The position numbers and the translations under genes were made by a program. Positions 56,585 through 64,000 of a stretch of DNA of 64,000 nt are shown one piece after another. The DNA comes from Candidatus Nezhaarchaeota archaeon (lineage in GTDB: Archaea > Thermoproteota > Methanomethylicia > Nezhaarchaeales > WYZ-LMO8): contig JASFYF010000001.1 of the NCBI GenBank assembly GCA_030055465.1, positions 351,179 to 415,178 of the forward strand. The letters are read 5' to 3'. Numbering within the stretch: position 1 is the first letter of the stretch; each line of letters starts with the position of its first letter. Below the pieces are notes generated by a model. The model did no database searches and was not told where the DNA came from. It worked only from the letters and a program-made list of their open reading frames with translations.

Positions 56585-56926
56585 CTACCATCTCCTCCTC
56601 GCCAACAATAGGATTGCTTCAAGCACTACTAGTGAGTACACCGCGATCAGGAGAGCGCTATCAGCCAATAATTTGGGGGAGAGCAACGCGAAAGCTATCA
56701 CCATAGCCACTATGTCGAATACCAAAAAGAGCGTGGCAAAGTTTATTAAGTGCAGTGTTAACGGGACAATTTCGGCCGGAACCTCCTCACCGCACGCATA
56801 AGGCTTGGCCTTTCCTGGAAGGAGTTTGGATTTAGGAGCTATCTTTGCGCCCCACCCGTAAACCAAGGCAGATATAATGAGGGCTATTACAAAAGATACT
56901 ATGGGAATTGTGATGGCTGAATCCAT
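56585..56926 (-). CDS. nuoA: NADH-quinone oxidoreductase subunit A-like
   Basis: KPYACGEEVPAEIVPLTLHLINFATLFLVFDIVAMVIAFAL; start trimmed to MDSAITIPIV. Confidence 0.88.
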   Translation of the reverse strand: MDSAITIPIVSFVIALIISALVYGWGAKIAPKSKLLPGKAKPYACGEEVPAEIVPLTLHLINFATLFLVFDIVAMVIAFALLSPKLLADSALLIAVYSLVVLEAILLLARRRW

Positions 56927-57023
56927 AGTGCAACCCTCGGTCAGCAACCCAGCTTTTCTCTGCACAACGCTTAAAATATAAATTCTTTGTTTGCGCTGAG
57001 ATAGGAAGACGAAGAGGCGGGGC

Positions 57024-58475
57024 ATGGTGCCTCAGCATATGGAGTTGCAAAAAAAGTTGAAGGTAGAGAATTTTGCAGAGTGGTTTGAGCAGACGACGCT
57101 CCACGCGATGATCTACGATTATCGATTTCCTGTTAAAGGGTGCGGTGTGTGGCCTGGCTACGGCTTTAAGCTTAGGAGAAACGTGCTTGAAGTAATGCGG
57201 AGCCTGCTTGACAATAGTGGACACGAAGAATGCCTTTTCCCTCTCCTCATACCCAGAGGCCTGTTGGAGAAGGAAGCCGAGCACGTGAGGAGCTTTCAGG
57301 AAGAAGTGTTCTGGGTTACAATGGGCGGCTCCAGCGAGCTTGGAGAGAAGCTTGCTCTAAGGCCCACCAGCGAGACGGCCATAATGCCTATGCTGAAGCT
57401 CTGGATTAGGGACTACAAGGACCTCCCGATCAAACTATACCAGGTTGTCAGCGTATTCAGATATGAAACCAAGGCGACGCACCCTATGATAAGGGTAAGG
57501 GAAGTGACCACATTTAAAGAAGGGCACTCTGCACACGCAACATATGAAGACGCTGAGAAACACGTGGGGGAGATGGTAGGGCTCTATAAAAAGTTCTACG
57601 AAGAACTGTGCATACCATACATTGTCTCCAAGAGACCCAACTGGGACAAGTTTGCCGGGGCTATCTGCAGTATAGCTTTCGACACAATAATGCCTGACGG
57701 TAGAGCACTACAGATAGGCACAGTGCACCATCTAGGCCAAAACTTCTCGAAGCCCTTCGACGTTAAGTACTTGAAACCCGATGGAACCCATGAGTACGTG
57801 TGGACTACCAGCTACGGAATCTCAGAGCGCGTAATAGCGGCCTTAATAGCACTACATGGAGATGATCGCGGCCTTGTCATACCGCCTAAGGTAGCTCCGA
57901 TACAGGCTGTCGTGATACCAATACCCTATAAGGGTAGGGAGGGCGAGGTCTACGAGGAAGCTAAAAAGGTCTATAGTGAGCTTACCTCAACGGGTATAAG
58001 GGCTATCATAGATGAGGACGATGAGGAAACGCCCGGATCCAAGTTCTTCAAGTGGGAGCTTAAAGGCGTGCCCGTGAGGGTTGAAATAGGGCCACGCGAT
58101 ATTGATAGAGGAGTTGTCACCCTCGTTCGAAGAGATACGCTAGAAAGGAAATCTGTTGCACGCAGCGAACTGCTCACATCATTCACGGCCTTACTTGATG
58201 TGTTGAGCAACGACATGAGGAGTGCCGCTTGGAAGTACTTGGATGAGAGGTTTTACAAGGTAAAGAGCCTCGACGAAGCTGGAGAGCTCATTAAAGCTAG
58301 GAGAGGAATAGTGGAAGTACCGTGGTGTGGCCGCGATGAATGCGGCTCCACGCTCGAAGACAACACCGAAGCCAGGGTTTTAGGGTCTCCCTTAGGGGCG
58401 GCCGCAGAAAAGGGAAAGTGCATATCATGCGACAGAGAGGCCAGCAACTCCCTGAGGCTCGCTAAGACGTACTAG
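57024..58475 (+). CDS. proS: Prolyl-tRNA synthetase, archaeal/eukaryotic type
   Basis: 483 aa; LALRPTSETAIMPMLKLWIRDYKDLPIKLYQVVSVFRYETKATHPMIRVREVTTFKEGHSAHAT. Confidence 0.96.
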   Translation: MVPQHMELQKKLKVENFAEWFEQTTLHAMIYDYRFPVKGCGVWPGYGFKLRRNVLEVMRSLLDNSGHEECLFPLLIPRGLLEKEAEHVRSFQEEVFWVTMGGSSELGEKLALRPTSETAIMPMLKLWIRDYKDLPIKLYQVVSVFRYETKATHPMIRVREVTTFKEGHSAHATYEDAEKHVGEMVGLYKKFYEELCIPYIVSKRPNWDKFAGAICSIAFDTIMPDGRALQIGTVHHLGQNFSKPFDVKYLKPDGTHEYVWTTSYGISERVIAALIALHGDDRGLVIPPKVAPIQAVVIPIPYKGREGEVYEEAKKVYSELTSTGIRAIIDEDDEETPGSKFFKWELKGVPVRVEIGPRDIDRGVVTLVRRDTLERKSVARSELLTSFTALLDVLSNDMRSAAWKYLDERFYKVKSLDEAGELIKARRGIVEVPWCGRDECGSTLEDNTEARVLGSPLGAAAEKGKCISCDREASNSLRLAKTY

Positions 58476-58550
58476 GATAATTATCCCAAAATCCTTATAA
58501 GAAGAGGGACCACGCTTAACTTAGCCCAAGAATCCAAGGGATGGTACAAT

Positions 58551-58892
58551 TTGCCTAAAAAGAGGAAGAATAGGGGAAGGTCAAAGGGGGACAAAGGAAG
58601 GGACTCCATGGTTTCATGTGATGGTTGTGGAAGACCAATACCCCGAGGTAAAGCCATAAAGGTCACCAGATATGTAAGCTTTTTAGATCCTCAGCTAAGA
58701 AAAGAGTTGGAGAGCAAAGGTACACTAATAAGCAAAACCATGGTAACAAGGTACCTATGCGTAAGCTGCGCTGTATTTCAAGGCGTGAGGAAGGTTAGGT
58801 CTGAAGGGGAGAGGAAAGGAGAGGAAAAGGGAACAATAGGTCAGACAAAGCTTAAAATAATTAGAGGCGAAGGTTGGAAGCGTTCAGCCTAA
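58551..58892 (+). CDS. rps26e: Ribosomal protein S26e-like
   Basis: KKRKNRGRSKGDKG...VSCDGCGRPIPRGKAIKVTR...VTRYLCVSCAVFQ; TTG start. Confidence 0.88.
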   Translation: MPKKRKNRGRSKGDKGRDSMVSCDGCGRPIPRGKAIKVTRYVSFLDPQLRKELESKGTLISKTMVTRYLCVSCAVFQGVRKVRSEGERKGEEKGTIGQTKLKIIRGEGWKRSA

Positions 58893-58903
58893 GCTGAACG
58901 CCA

Positions 58904-59497
58904 GTGATTTCCTTGCTTGGCAAGCTGAGAAGAAGATACGAGGAACTTGTGGATCCTATCGGTAGAAGCCTCGGAAAAATAGGCGTCAGCCCTAACTCCA
59001 TTACGGTCACAAGCGCATTGATGGGGGGCTTAGCCGGCCTCCTATTCTATCTTAAAGAGCCTTTATTGGGCGTGGTGGCGATAATACTGGTTGGAATAAC
59101 AGACATGCTGGATGGCGCCGTTGCAAGGGCAACTCACAGGGTTACGAAGTTTGGAGGAGTTCTAGATCACGTCTTGGACAGGTATTCTGAGTTCGCCATA
59201 CTGTTGGGCATGTCACTAGGAGGTTATATAAGCTCTTCATTAGCTGTCTATACTTTATTTGGCATGGTTATGGCAAGCTACACAAGGGCAAAGGCGGAAT
59301 CGCTAGGAGGCCTGAAAAGCTGTAGCGTGGGATTAATGGAAAGACAAGAGAAGTTTGTGCTGCTCATTGTTGGAGGCCTGTTAGTCGCGTGGTTTGAAGA
59401 AGCGCTTAACGTTGCAGCGGCCGTGTGCGGAACGCTATCCCATATAACTGTGGGGCAAAGGCTGCTTTACACGTATAGGCAGACACGTGGTGGTTGA
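58904..59497 (+). CDS. CDP-alcohol phosphatidyltransferase family (possible archaetidylinositol phosphate synthase)
   Basis: DMLDGAVARATHRVTKFGGVLDHVLDR matches DxxDGxxAR...GxxxDxxxD. Confidence 0.88.
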   Translation: MISLLGKLRRRYEELVDPIGRSLGKIGVSPNSITVTSALMGGLAGLLFYLKEPLLGVVAIILVGITDMLDGAVARATHRVTKFGGVLDHVLDRYSEFAILLGMSLGGYISSSLAVYTLFGMVMASYTRAKAESLGGLKSCSVGLMERQEKFVLLIVGGLLVAWFEEALNVAAAVCGTLSHITVGQRLLYTYRQTRGG

Positions 59498-60429
59498 ACA
59501 TGTTTACCGCTGTGGCTGTAGGGAATCCCGTATACGACATCATTAAAACGCCCTTCATTGAAAGTTTGGGCAGGGTCTTGTCTGGGTGCAGCGTCAATGC
59601 CGCCTTAACAATGAGCAGGCTAGGAATGAAAGGTATTGCCATTATCGGCTGCATCGGGCACGACTACGAGGAGCAATACCTTAAAGAAATGGAGAAGAAG
59701 AGTGTAACGCCCATAATAGTTAAGAAGAGTCGGGATACCACAGGGTTTAAGCTTACGTACTTGGATTTCAGCGGTAACAGGAAGCTTAAAGTTCTAGGCG
59801 TAAGCGATGGCATAGCGTCAGGGGATCTGCCTCAAGATTTGCTGAGCACTCCCGTGGCCATTATCGGGCCGGTTATAGGAGAAGTGGGGCCGGATGTACC
59901 GGCGGCCTTCAAGAGAAGGGGAGCCAAGGTCTTTTTGGATCCTCAAGGCCTTCTGAGGAGAGTTAAAAAAGGCGTTGTTGAGCATTACAGCAATCCTGAA
60001 GCTTTGGAGGCTTGCTGCGAGAGCCATGTAGTTAAGCCAAACGAGCTTGAGGCGAAATTGCTTTCAGGAGTTGACGAACCGTTAAAGGCCGCGATAAAAA
60101 TCCATAGAGCCAGCGGAGCCGTAACCGCTCTGACTTTAGCGGAGAAGGGCTCAATAATAGTCAACAACAACGAAGCGATAATAGTGCCAGCGTATCCCAC
60201 GTACCTCGTGGATCCAACAGGCGCTGGGGACGTTTACCTGGGCTCACTAGTATACTATCTTCATATGGGGTTAAGCCTGAAAGACGCGGCTGCTTATGCT
60301 TCAGCTATAGCGTCAATCAAAGTTGAGAATCTCGCCGGCCACTTCTCACTTAGAACACATGAAGTTGAGAGAAGAGCTTCATGGATTAAGGGCAGGATTG
60401 CGGTGAAGCGGCTTATCCCGGTAGGGTAG
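59494..60429 (+). CDS. PfkB family sugar/inositol kinase
   Basis: SVNAALTMSRLGMKGIAIIGCIGHD; DPTGAGDVYLGSLVYYL; ATGA overlap with upstream gene. Confidence 0.85.
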   Translation: MNMFTAVAVGNPVYDIIKTPFIESLGRVLSGCSVNAALTMSRLGMKGIAIIGCIGHDYEEQYLKEMEKKSVTPIIVKKSRDTTGFKLTYLDFSGNRKLKVLGVSDGIASGDLPQDLLSTPVAIIGPVIGEVGPDVPAAFKRRGAKVFLDPQGLLRRVKKGVVEHYSNPEALEACCESHVVKPNELEAKLLSGVDEPLKAAIKIHRASGAVTALTLAEKGSIIVNNNEAIIVPAYPTYLVDPTGAGDVYLGSLVYYLHMGLSLKDAAAYASAIASIKVENLAGHFSLRTHEVERRASWIKGRIAVKRLIPVG

Positions 60430-60439
60430 GGCGCTACGG

Positions 60440-60601
60440 CTAGAGGGGCCATTCGTGCCCGCAGTTTGGGCATTTAGCGTAGCTGCAACCCATAGCTGCC
60501 GATGGGCATGTGCCGCACGCAAAGGTCCTAGCGTAGGTTAAATCAAATTCGTGGCCACATTTAGGGCATCTAATGGTCTTTGAACTTGCCCTAATCTTCA
60601 T
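60440..60601 (-). CDS. 53-aa zinc-ribbon protein
   Basis: MKIRASSKTIRCPKCGHEFDLTYARTFACGTCPSAAMGCSYAKCPNCGHEWPL*; unlisted, below track cutoff. Confidence 0.8.
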   Translation of the reverse strand: MKIRASSKTIRCPKCGHEFDLTYARTFACGTCPSAAMGCSYAKCPNCGHEWPL

Positions 60602-60683
60602 TTTTTGCTCTCCTCCTCAGCAATACCCCACTGAAAAGGCCTTTAAAGGTTTCACCCAGAAAATACGCAGCAGGCAGATAAAA

Positions 60684-61493
60684 TTGCACTGGTTGCAATT
60701 GTCAGCGTTAGCTAAGATTGCGGTGTGCTGTTTAACGCTTAGCATCGCCTCGATCCAAGATTGGAGGAGGAGGGAGGTGGACGATGCTGTATGGCTATTT
60801 ATGGGCATAGTTGGGGGAATGCTGACCGCGATTGAGCTGTACATGAGCTTTTCGCTCCATAAATTGATTGTGGTGGCTCTCTCAGCATCCCTCTGCTTCG
60901 CTTTGGGCATCGGCCTGTACTACTTAGGCCTCTTTGGGGGGGCTGATGCGAAGTGCCTGTGGTGCCTCGGTGTGACGCTGCCCTACAACCCCCTGGAGTC
61001 CTTAGGGTTGAAGCTTGTAGAAAGCGTAAACGCAGTCTTCTCGTTGGCGATTTTCAACAATTCCATACTGACAGCGGCCTTCACGGCCTTAGGGGTCCTG
61101 TGCTTCAATGGTGCTAGGAGGATAAAGACTAGGAGGCCCCTTTTCTCGGGGGAGGAGAAAAATCCGTTGAAAAGGTTTTTAGCACTTATGTTGGGCTACA
61201 AGATCAGCGTTTCTGATGTGTTAGCCAAGAGGGACTTCTACTTTCCACTTGAAGTTTTCGTCTTTCAAGGTGGAGTCCTCCAAAGGAACTTTAAGATTTC
61301 AGCGAGGCTCACCGAGGATGACCCTTACAGGGAACTCGAAAGGCTCGTAAACATGGGCGTAGTTAATAAAAATGATGAAATATGGGTTTCACCGGCCATA
61401 CCGTTGATATTAAACATCTCCCTCGGCTTTCTTATTGCCCTACTTTACGGGGACCTGGTATTGCTTGCGGTTAGACTGCTCGTTGGGTTCTAA
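60684..61493 (+). CDS. A24-type prepilin peptidase-like membrane protease
   Basis: SIASIQDWRRREVDDAVW (first Asp) and GGADAKCLWCLGVTLPYNP (GxGD-like); start trimmed because the track start lies inside the divergent zinc-ribbon gene; TATA-like CCTTTAAAGG upstream. Confidence 0.72.
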   Translation: MHWLQLSALAKIAVCCLTLSIASIQDWRRREVDDAVWLFMGIVGGMLTAIELYMSFSLHKLIVVALSASLCFALGIGLYYLGLFGGADAKCLWCLGVTLPYNPLESLGLKLVESVNAVFSLAIFNNSILTAAFTALGVLCFNGARRIKTRRPLFSGEEKNPLKRFLALMLGYKISVSDVLAKRDFYFPLEVFVFQGGVLQRNFKISARLTEDDPYRELERLVNMGVVNKNDEIWVSPAIPLILNISLGFLIALLYGDLVLLAVRLLVGF

Positions 61494-61557
61494 ACGGCTA
61501 AAGAGCTTTCCTAGGCTACCACGAAAACCTTTTGAGTGAGTAGCCGCTGTAATGGCT

Positions 61558-62568
61558 TTAAAGCCTTGCCATTATCTCATTGGCGAGCCTTGCCACCTCG
61601 TGAGCCACGTCAACGGTTTTAGCATTTCCCCCCATGTCCGGGGTTAGAACTTTCTTTTCCCTTATTAGCCTGTCAACTGCTAGTTCTATGGCTTTGGCTC
61701 TATCGTATTCCCCTAGGTGGTTGAGCATCATGGCCGATGAAAGTATGGTCGCCAACGGGTTCGCTATGCCCTTGCCGGCTATGTCCAATGCCACCCCGTG
61801 CACCGGCTCGAAAAGCGCGTGGTCATCACCTACGTTTGCCGAGGGCGCTAAGCCTAAACTTCCAACAACGGCTGCGGCTACATCTGAAAGTATGTCTCCG
61901 AACATGTTGGAGGCAACTAGGACGTCGATCGTTTCGGGCGCAGTCACAATTCTGTAACCAGCAGCGTCAACTACTAGTTCGTCAGCCTGTATTTCCGGAT
62001 ACTGTTTAGCAACGTCAAAGAAGGTTGAGCGAAAGAGACCGCAGGATTCCTTCATAACATTCGCTTTATGAACCACCGTGACTTTTCTTCTCTTTTGCTT
62101 TCTGGCAAGCTCGAAGGCGAACCTTGAAATTCTTTTTGAGGCCTTTTCGCTTATCACTCTTATTGAGAGAGCGGTCGAACCGACTTTAAACTCCAACCCC
62201 GAGTACAGGTCTTCGGTGTTCTCCCTGACAATAACCATGTCCACGGGCCTAGCGCTTTCGCCGTAAGACTTGAAAGGCCGGATGTTAGCGTAGAGGTTCA
62301 ATTCTCTTCTTAAGGCGACGACGACCGACTTGTACGTTCCTGGACCGGGTGGTGTTAGCAAAGGTCCTTTAAGGGTACAGTGGCACTTCCTAATAACCTC
62401 CAAGGCTCCATCCTCAATTGGTTTCCCGGCCTGCTTCCAGTAATCGTAGCCAGCCTTTATCTCGATGAATTCAGCCTTGAAACCCACTTGGTTGAGAACT
62501 TCCAACGCGGCGTTTATGACTTCAGGTCCTATCCCGTCACCTCGCAGCAGCGCAATCCTATATCCCAA
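61558..62568 (-). CDS. Isocitrate/isopropylmalate dehydrogenase family protein
   Basis: LLRGDGIGPEVINAAL; VIVRENTEDLYSGLEF; VASNMFGDILSDVAAAVVGSLGLAPSANVGD. Confidence 0.9.
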   Translation of the reverse strand: MGYRIALLRGDGIGPEVINAALEVLNQVGFKAEFIEIKAGYDYWKQAGKPIEDGALEVIRKCHCTLKGPLLTPPGPGTYKSVVVALRRELNLYANIRPFKSYGESARPVDMVIVRENTEDLYSGLEFKVGSTALSIRVISEKASKRISRFAFELARKQKRRKVTVVHKANVMKESCGLFRSTFFDVAKQYPEIQADELVVDAAGYRIVTAPETIDVLVASNMFGDILSDVAAAVVGSLGLAPSANVGDDHALFEPVHGVALDIAGKGIANPLATILSSAMMLNHLGEYDRAKAIELAVDRLIREKKVLTPDMGGNAKTVDVAHEVARLANEIMARL

Positions 62569-62686
62569 GAGTTCGACCCCCTCCGGGTTTAGGAGGTAAG
62601 GTCTTATATGTATCTTCCTGGCTCACCGATGAGTCGGCGACCACGAAGCAGAAGCAATTTAAAAGACCCTATTTTTAGGCCGAGTA

Positions 62687-63661
62687 TTGGGTGCTCTTAG
62701 CTTGAAATATCGGGATTTATGTGAAGAACTGGATAAGCTAATGAGCGTGGACCTAGCCTTTAGGGGCGTGATTGGAAAGCTCTATGAGGCTGCAAGGCTC
62801 CACGCAGGCAAGCCGCTCAGCGAAGCCGCATCTGAAGCTATCGTCAGCAGGGATCCCGAGCACGTCATGATAGTGACGGGCTTCAAGGTTCTGCCGACAA
62901 TGGTGCAGGAAACGGACGGCCCTCCAGGGGCGCTGGTGTTAGCCAAAACTTTGAGATGCCTTGGAGTCGACGTATCGCTGGGCATAGAAGAAGAGAGCGT
63001 TTCCATTTTAGAGGCTGGCCTTGAGGTGCTTAACATCAAGTGCCCCATTATCCCCCTACCCTCCAACGTCGACCTAAGCGCCTTATCCCGTAGGGCATTC
63101 GAAGAGAAGGGCATTGACCTTTTGATATTCGTTGAGAAGGCCGGCTCCAACAACAACGGTGTATACCACAACATGCTCGGGGTCGACGTTACCAGGTACC
63201 ACGCCAGAGCTGAAGCACTACTCAATGAGGGTCGACTTAGAGGGTGCTGCGTGATCTCAATAGGCGATGGTGGAAATGAGGTGGGCTTCGGCTTAATTAA
63301 AGACGCCGTTGAGAGGCACGTCTCCAAGGGCAAAGACTGCGGTTGCCCATGTCGTGGAGGCATAGCGGCATGCTCCAAGGCAGACCTAGTTGTAACATCT
63401 TCAACCTCAAACATCGGTTGCTACGCTGTTTCATGTGCCCTCTCAGCTTTAAAGGGAGGCTCATGGTTCTACAGGGGGGATCTTGAGGTTAAGCTGATAA
63501 GGGCTTTAATAGAGGCTGGCGCCATCGACGCCATGACTGGCAGGGAAGAAATGATGGTTGACGGCGTCCCGGTGGAAGTTACGGCCTCAATCGTCGAATT
63601 GATGAATTACATGAGTGTTAAGGCTAAGTCAGCGCCCAACAACCAGGGATATAGGGGTTAA
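62687..63661 (+). CDS. DUF4392/D-glutamate cyclase-like protein
   Basis: VMIVTGFKVLPTMVQETDGPPGALVLAKTLRCLG; ISIGDGGNEVGFGLIKDAVERHV. Confidence 0.75.
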   Translation: MGALSLKYRDLCEELDKLMSVDLAFRGVIGKLYEAARLHAGKPLSEAASEAIVSRDPEHVMIVTGFKVLPTMVQETDGPPGALVLAKTLRCLGVDVSLGIEEESVSILEAGLEVLNIKCPIIPLPSNVDLSALSRRAFEEKGIDLLIFVEKAGSNNNGVYHNMLGVDVTRYHARAEALLNEGRLRGCCVISIGDGGNEVGFGLIKDAVERHVSKGKDCGCPCRGGIAACSKADLVVTSSTSNIGCYAVSCALSALKGGSWFYRGDLEVKLIRALIEAGAIDAMTGREEMMVDGVPVEVTASIVELMNYMSVKAKSAPNNQGYRG

Positions 63662-64000
63662 ACCGAGCTCCCTGTACACAGCTTCGACGAGCCTTAAACA
63701 GGCGTCAGCATGAGGGAACGGTAGAAGAGCTAAATGCGAGGGACACCTGCAGTCGCTGCATCCAAAACCCTCAACGTAGGAGGCGAGGCCGTTGAGGTGC
63801 GAGGCTACCATGCATTCAAAAGCCTTGCCAGCTACGGAGGCTACCACCCCCTCCACCCTTACAGAGCTGTTTGAGGTCAAGTAGTCTATATGCCACTTCA
63901 ATTTCTTGGTTCTTCTAAGATGTCTGGAGAGCCTACCTCTAAGGCTTAGAGGCCCTTGACCTAGGGCCGAGCCCGTATATGCATAACATCCCTTCTTTAT
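63629..64000 (-). CDS. DUF123 (GIY-YIG-like) protein, 5' end beyond right window edge
   Basis: Frame continues upstream of the track ATG: ...GCYAYTGSALGQGPLSLRGRLSRHLRRTKKLKWHIDYLTSNSS...VEGFGCSDCRCPSHLALLPF. Confidence 0.85.
   Translation of the reverse strand: MKKGCYAYTGSALGQGPLSLRGRLSRHLRRTKKLKWHIDYLTSNSSVRVEGVVASVAGKAFECMVASHLNGLASYVEGFGCSDCRCPSHLALLPFPHADACLRLVEAVYRELGLTPISLVVGR

Noticed and set aside
62782-63414. - strand 210-aa ORF
   Set aside because: Antisense to the DUF4392-like gene.
1-64000. CRISPR array or cas genes
   Set aside because: No regularly spaced direct repeats and no Cas motifs seen on reading; a repeat finder was not run.

Overview
This is a gene-dense archaeal chromosomal window. 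Eukaryote-like ribosomal proteins L15e and S26e, a TFB-type transcription factor and archaeal-type LeuRS/ProRS point to the archaea. S26e suggests a TACK/Thermoproteota-type lineage, which is an inference. Main blocks, left to right: leuS 3' portion (cut by the left edge); a TldD/PmbA protease pair; tRNA-Gln; an MscS + TrkA / TrkH potassium-osmotic locus; a ZnuABC-like metal importer divergent from a NikR-like regulator; a divergent PAN-like AAA+ ATPase; an IS607-type resolvase relic; a PP-loop/ferredoxin fusion; a molybdenum/tungsten-cofactor island (two moeA, a TrmB-mobA fusion, mobB, moaA, CooC-like ATPase, DUF364-like protein) leading into a ferredoxin + TfrB/TfrA-like complex and a molybdopterin oxidoreductase; SurE, Sua5/YrdC and TFB; an intron-containing tRNA-Arg; an SSS symporter with an unlisted 38-aa companion; NucS and EndoQ next to a complex I cluster (A,B,C,D,H,I,J,J',K and three antiporter-like subunits, no E/F/G); ProRS, S26e, a CDP-alcohol phosphotransferase + PfkB kinase pair, and further metabolic genes. 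The best leads are the TrmB-MobA fusion and MoeA paralogs, the Tfr-like module, NikR divergent from a Znu-type importer, the non-HbYX PAN-like ATPase, and the noncanonical tRNA intron. I saw no CRISPR array or rRNA. No homology search was run. All family calls come from reading motifs in the supplied translations.
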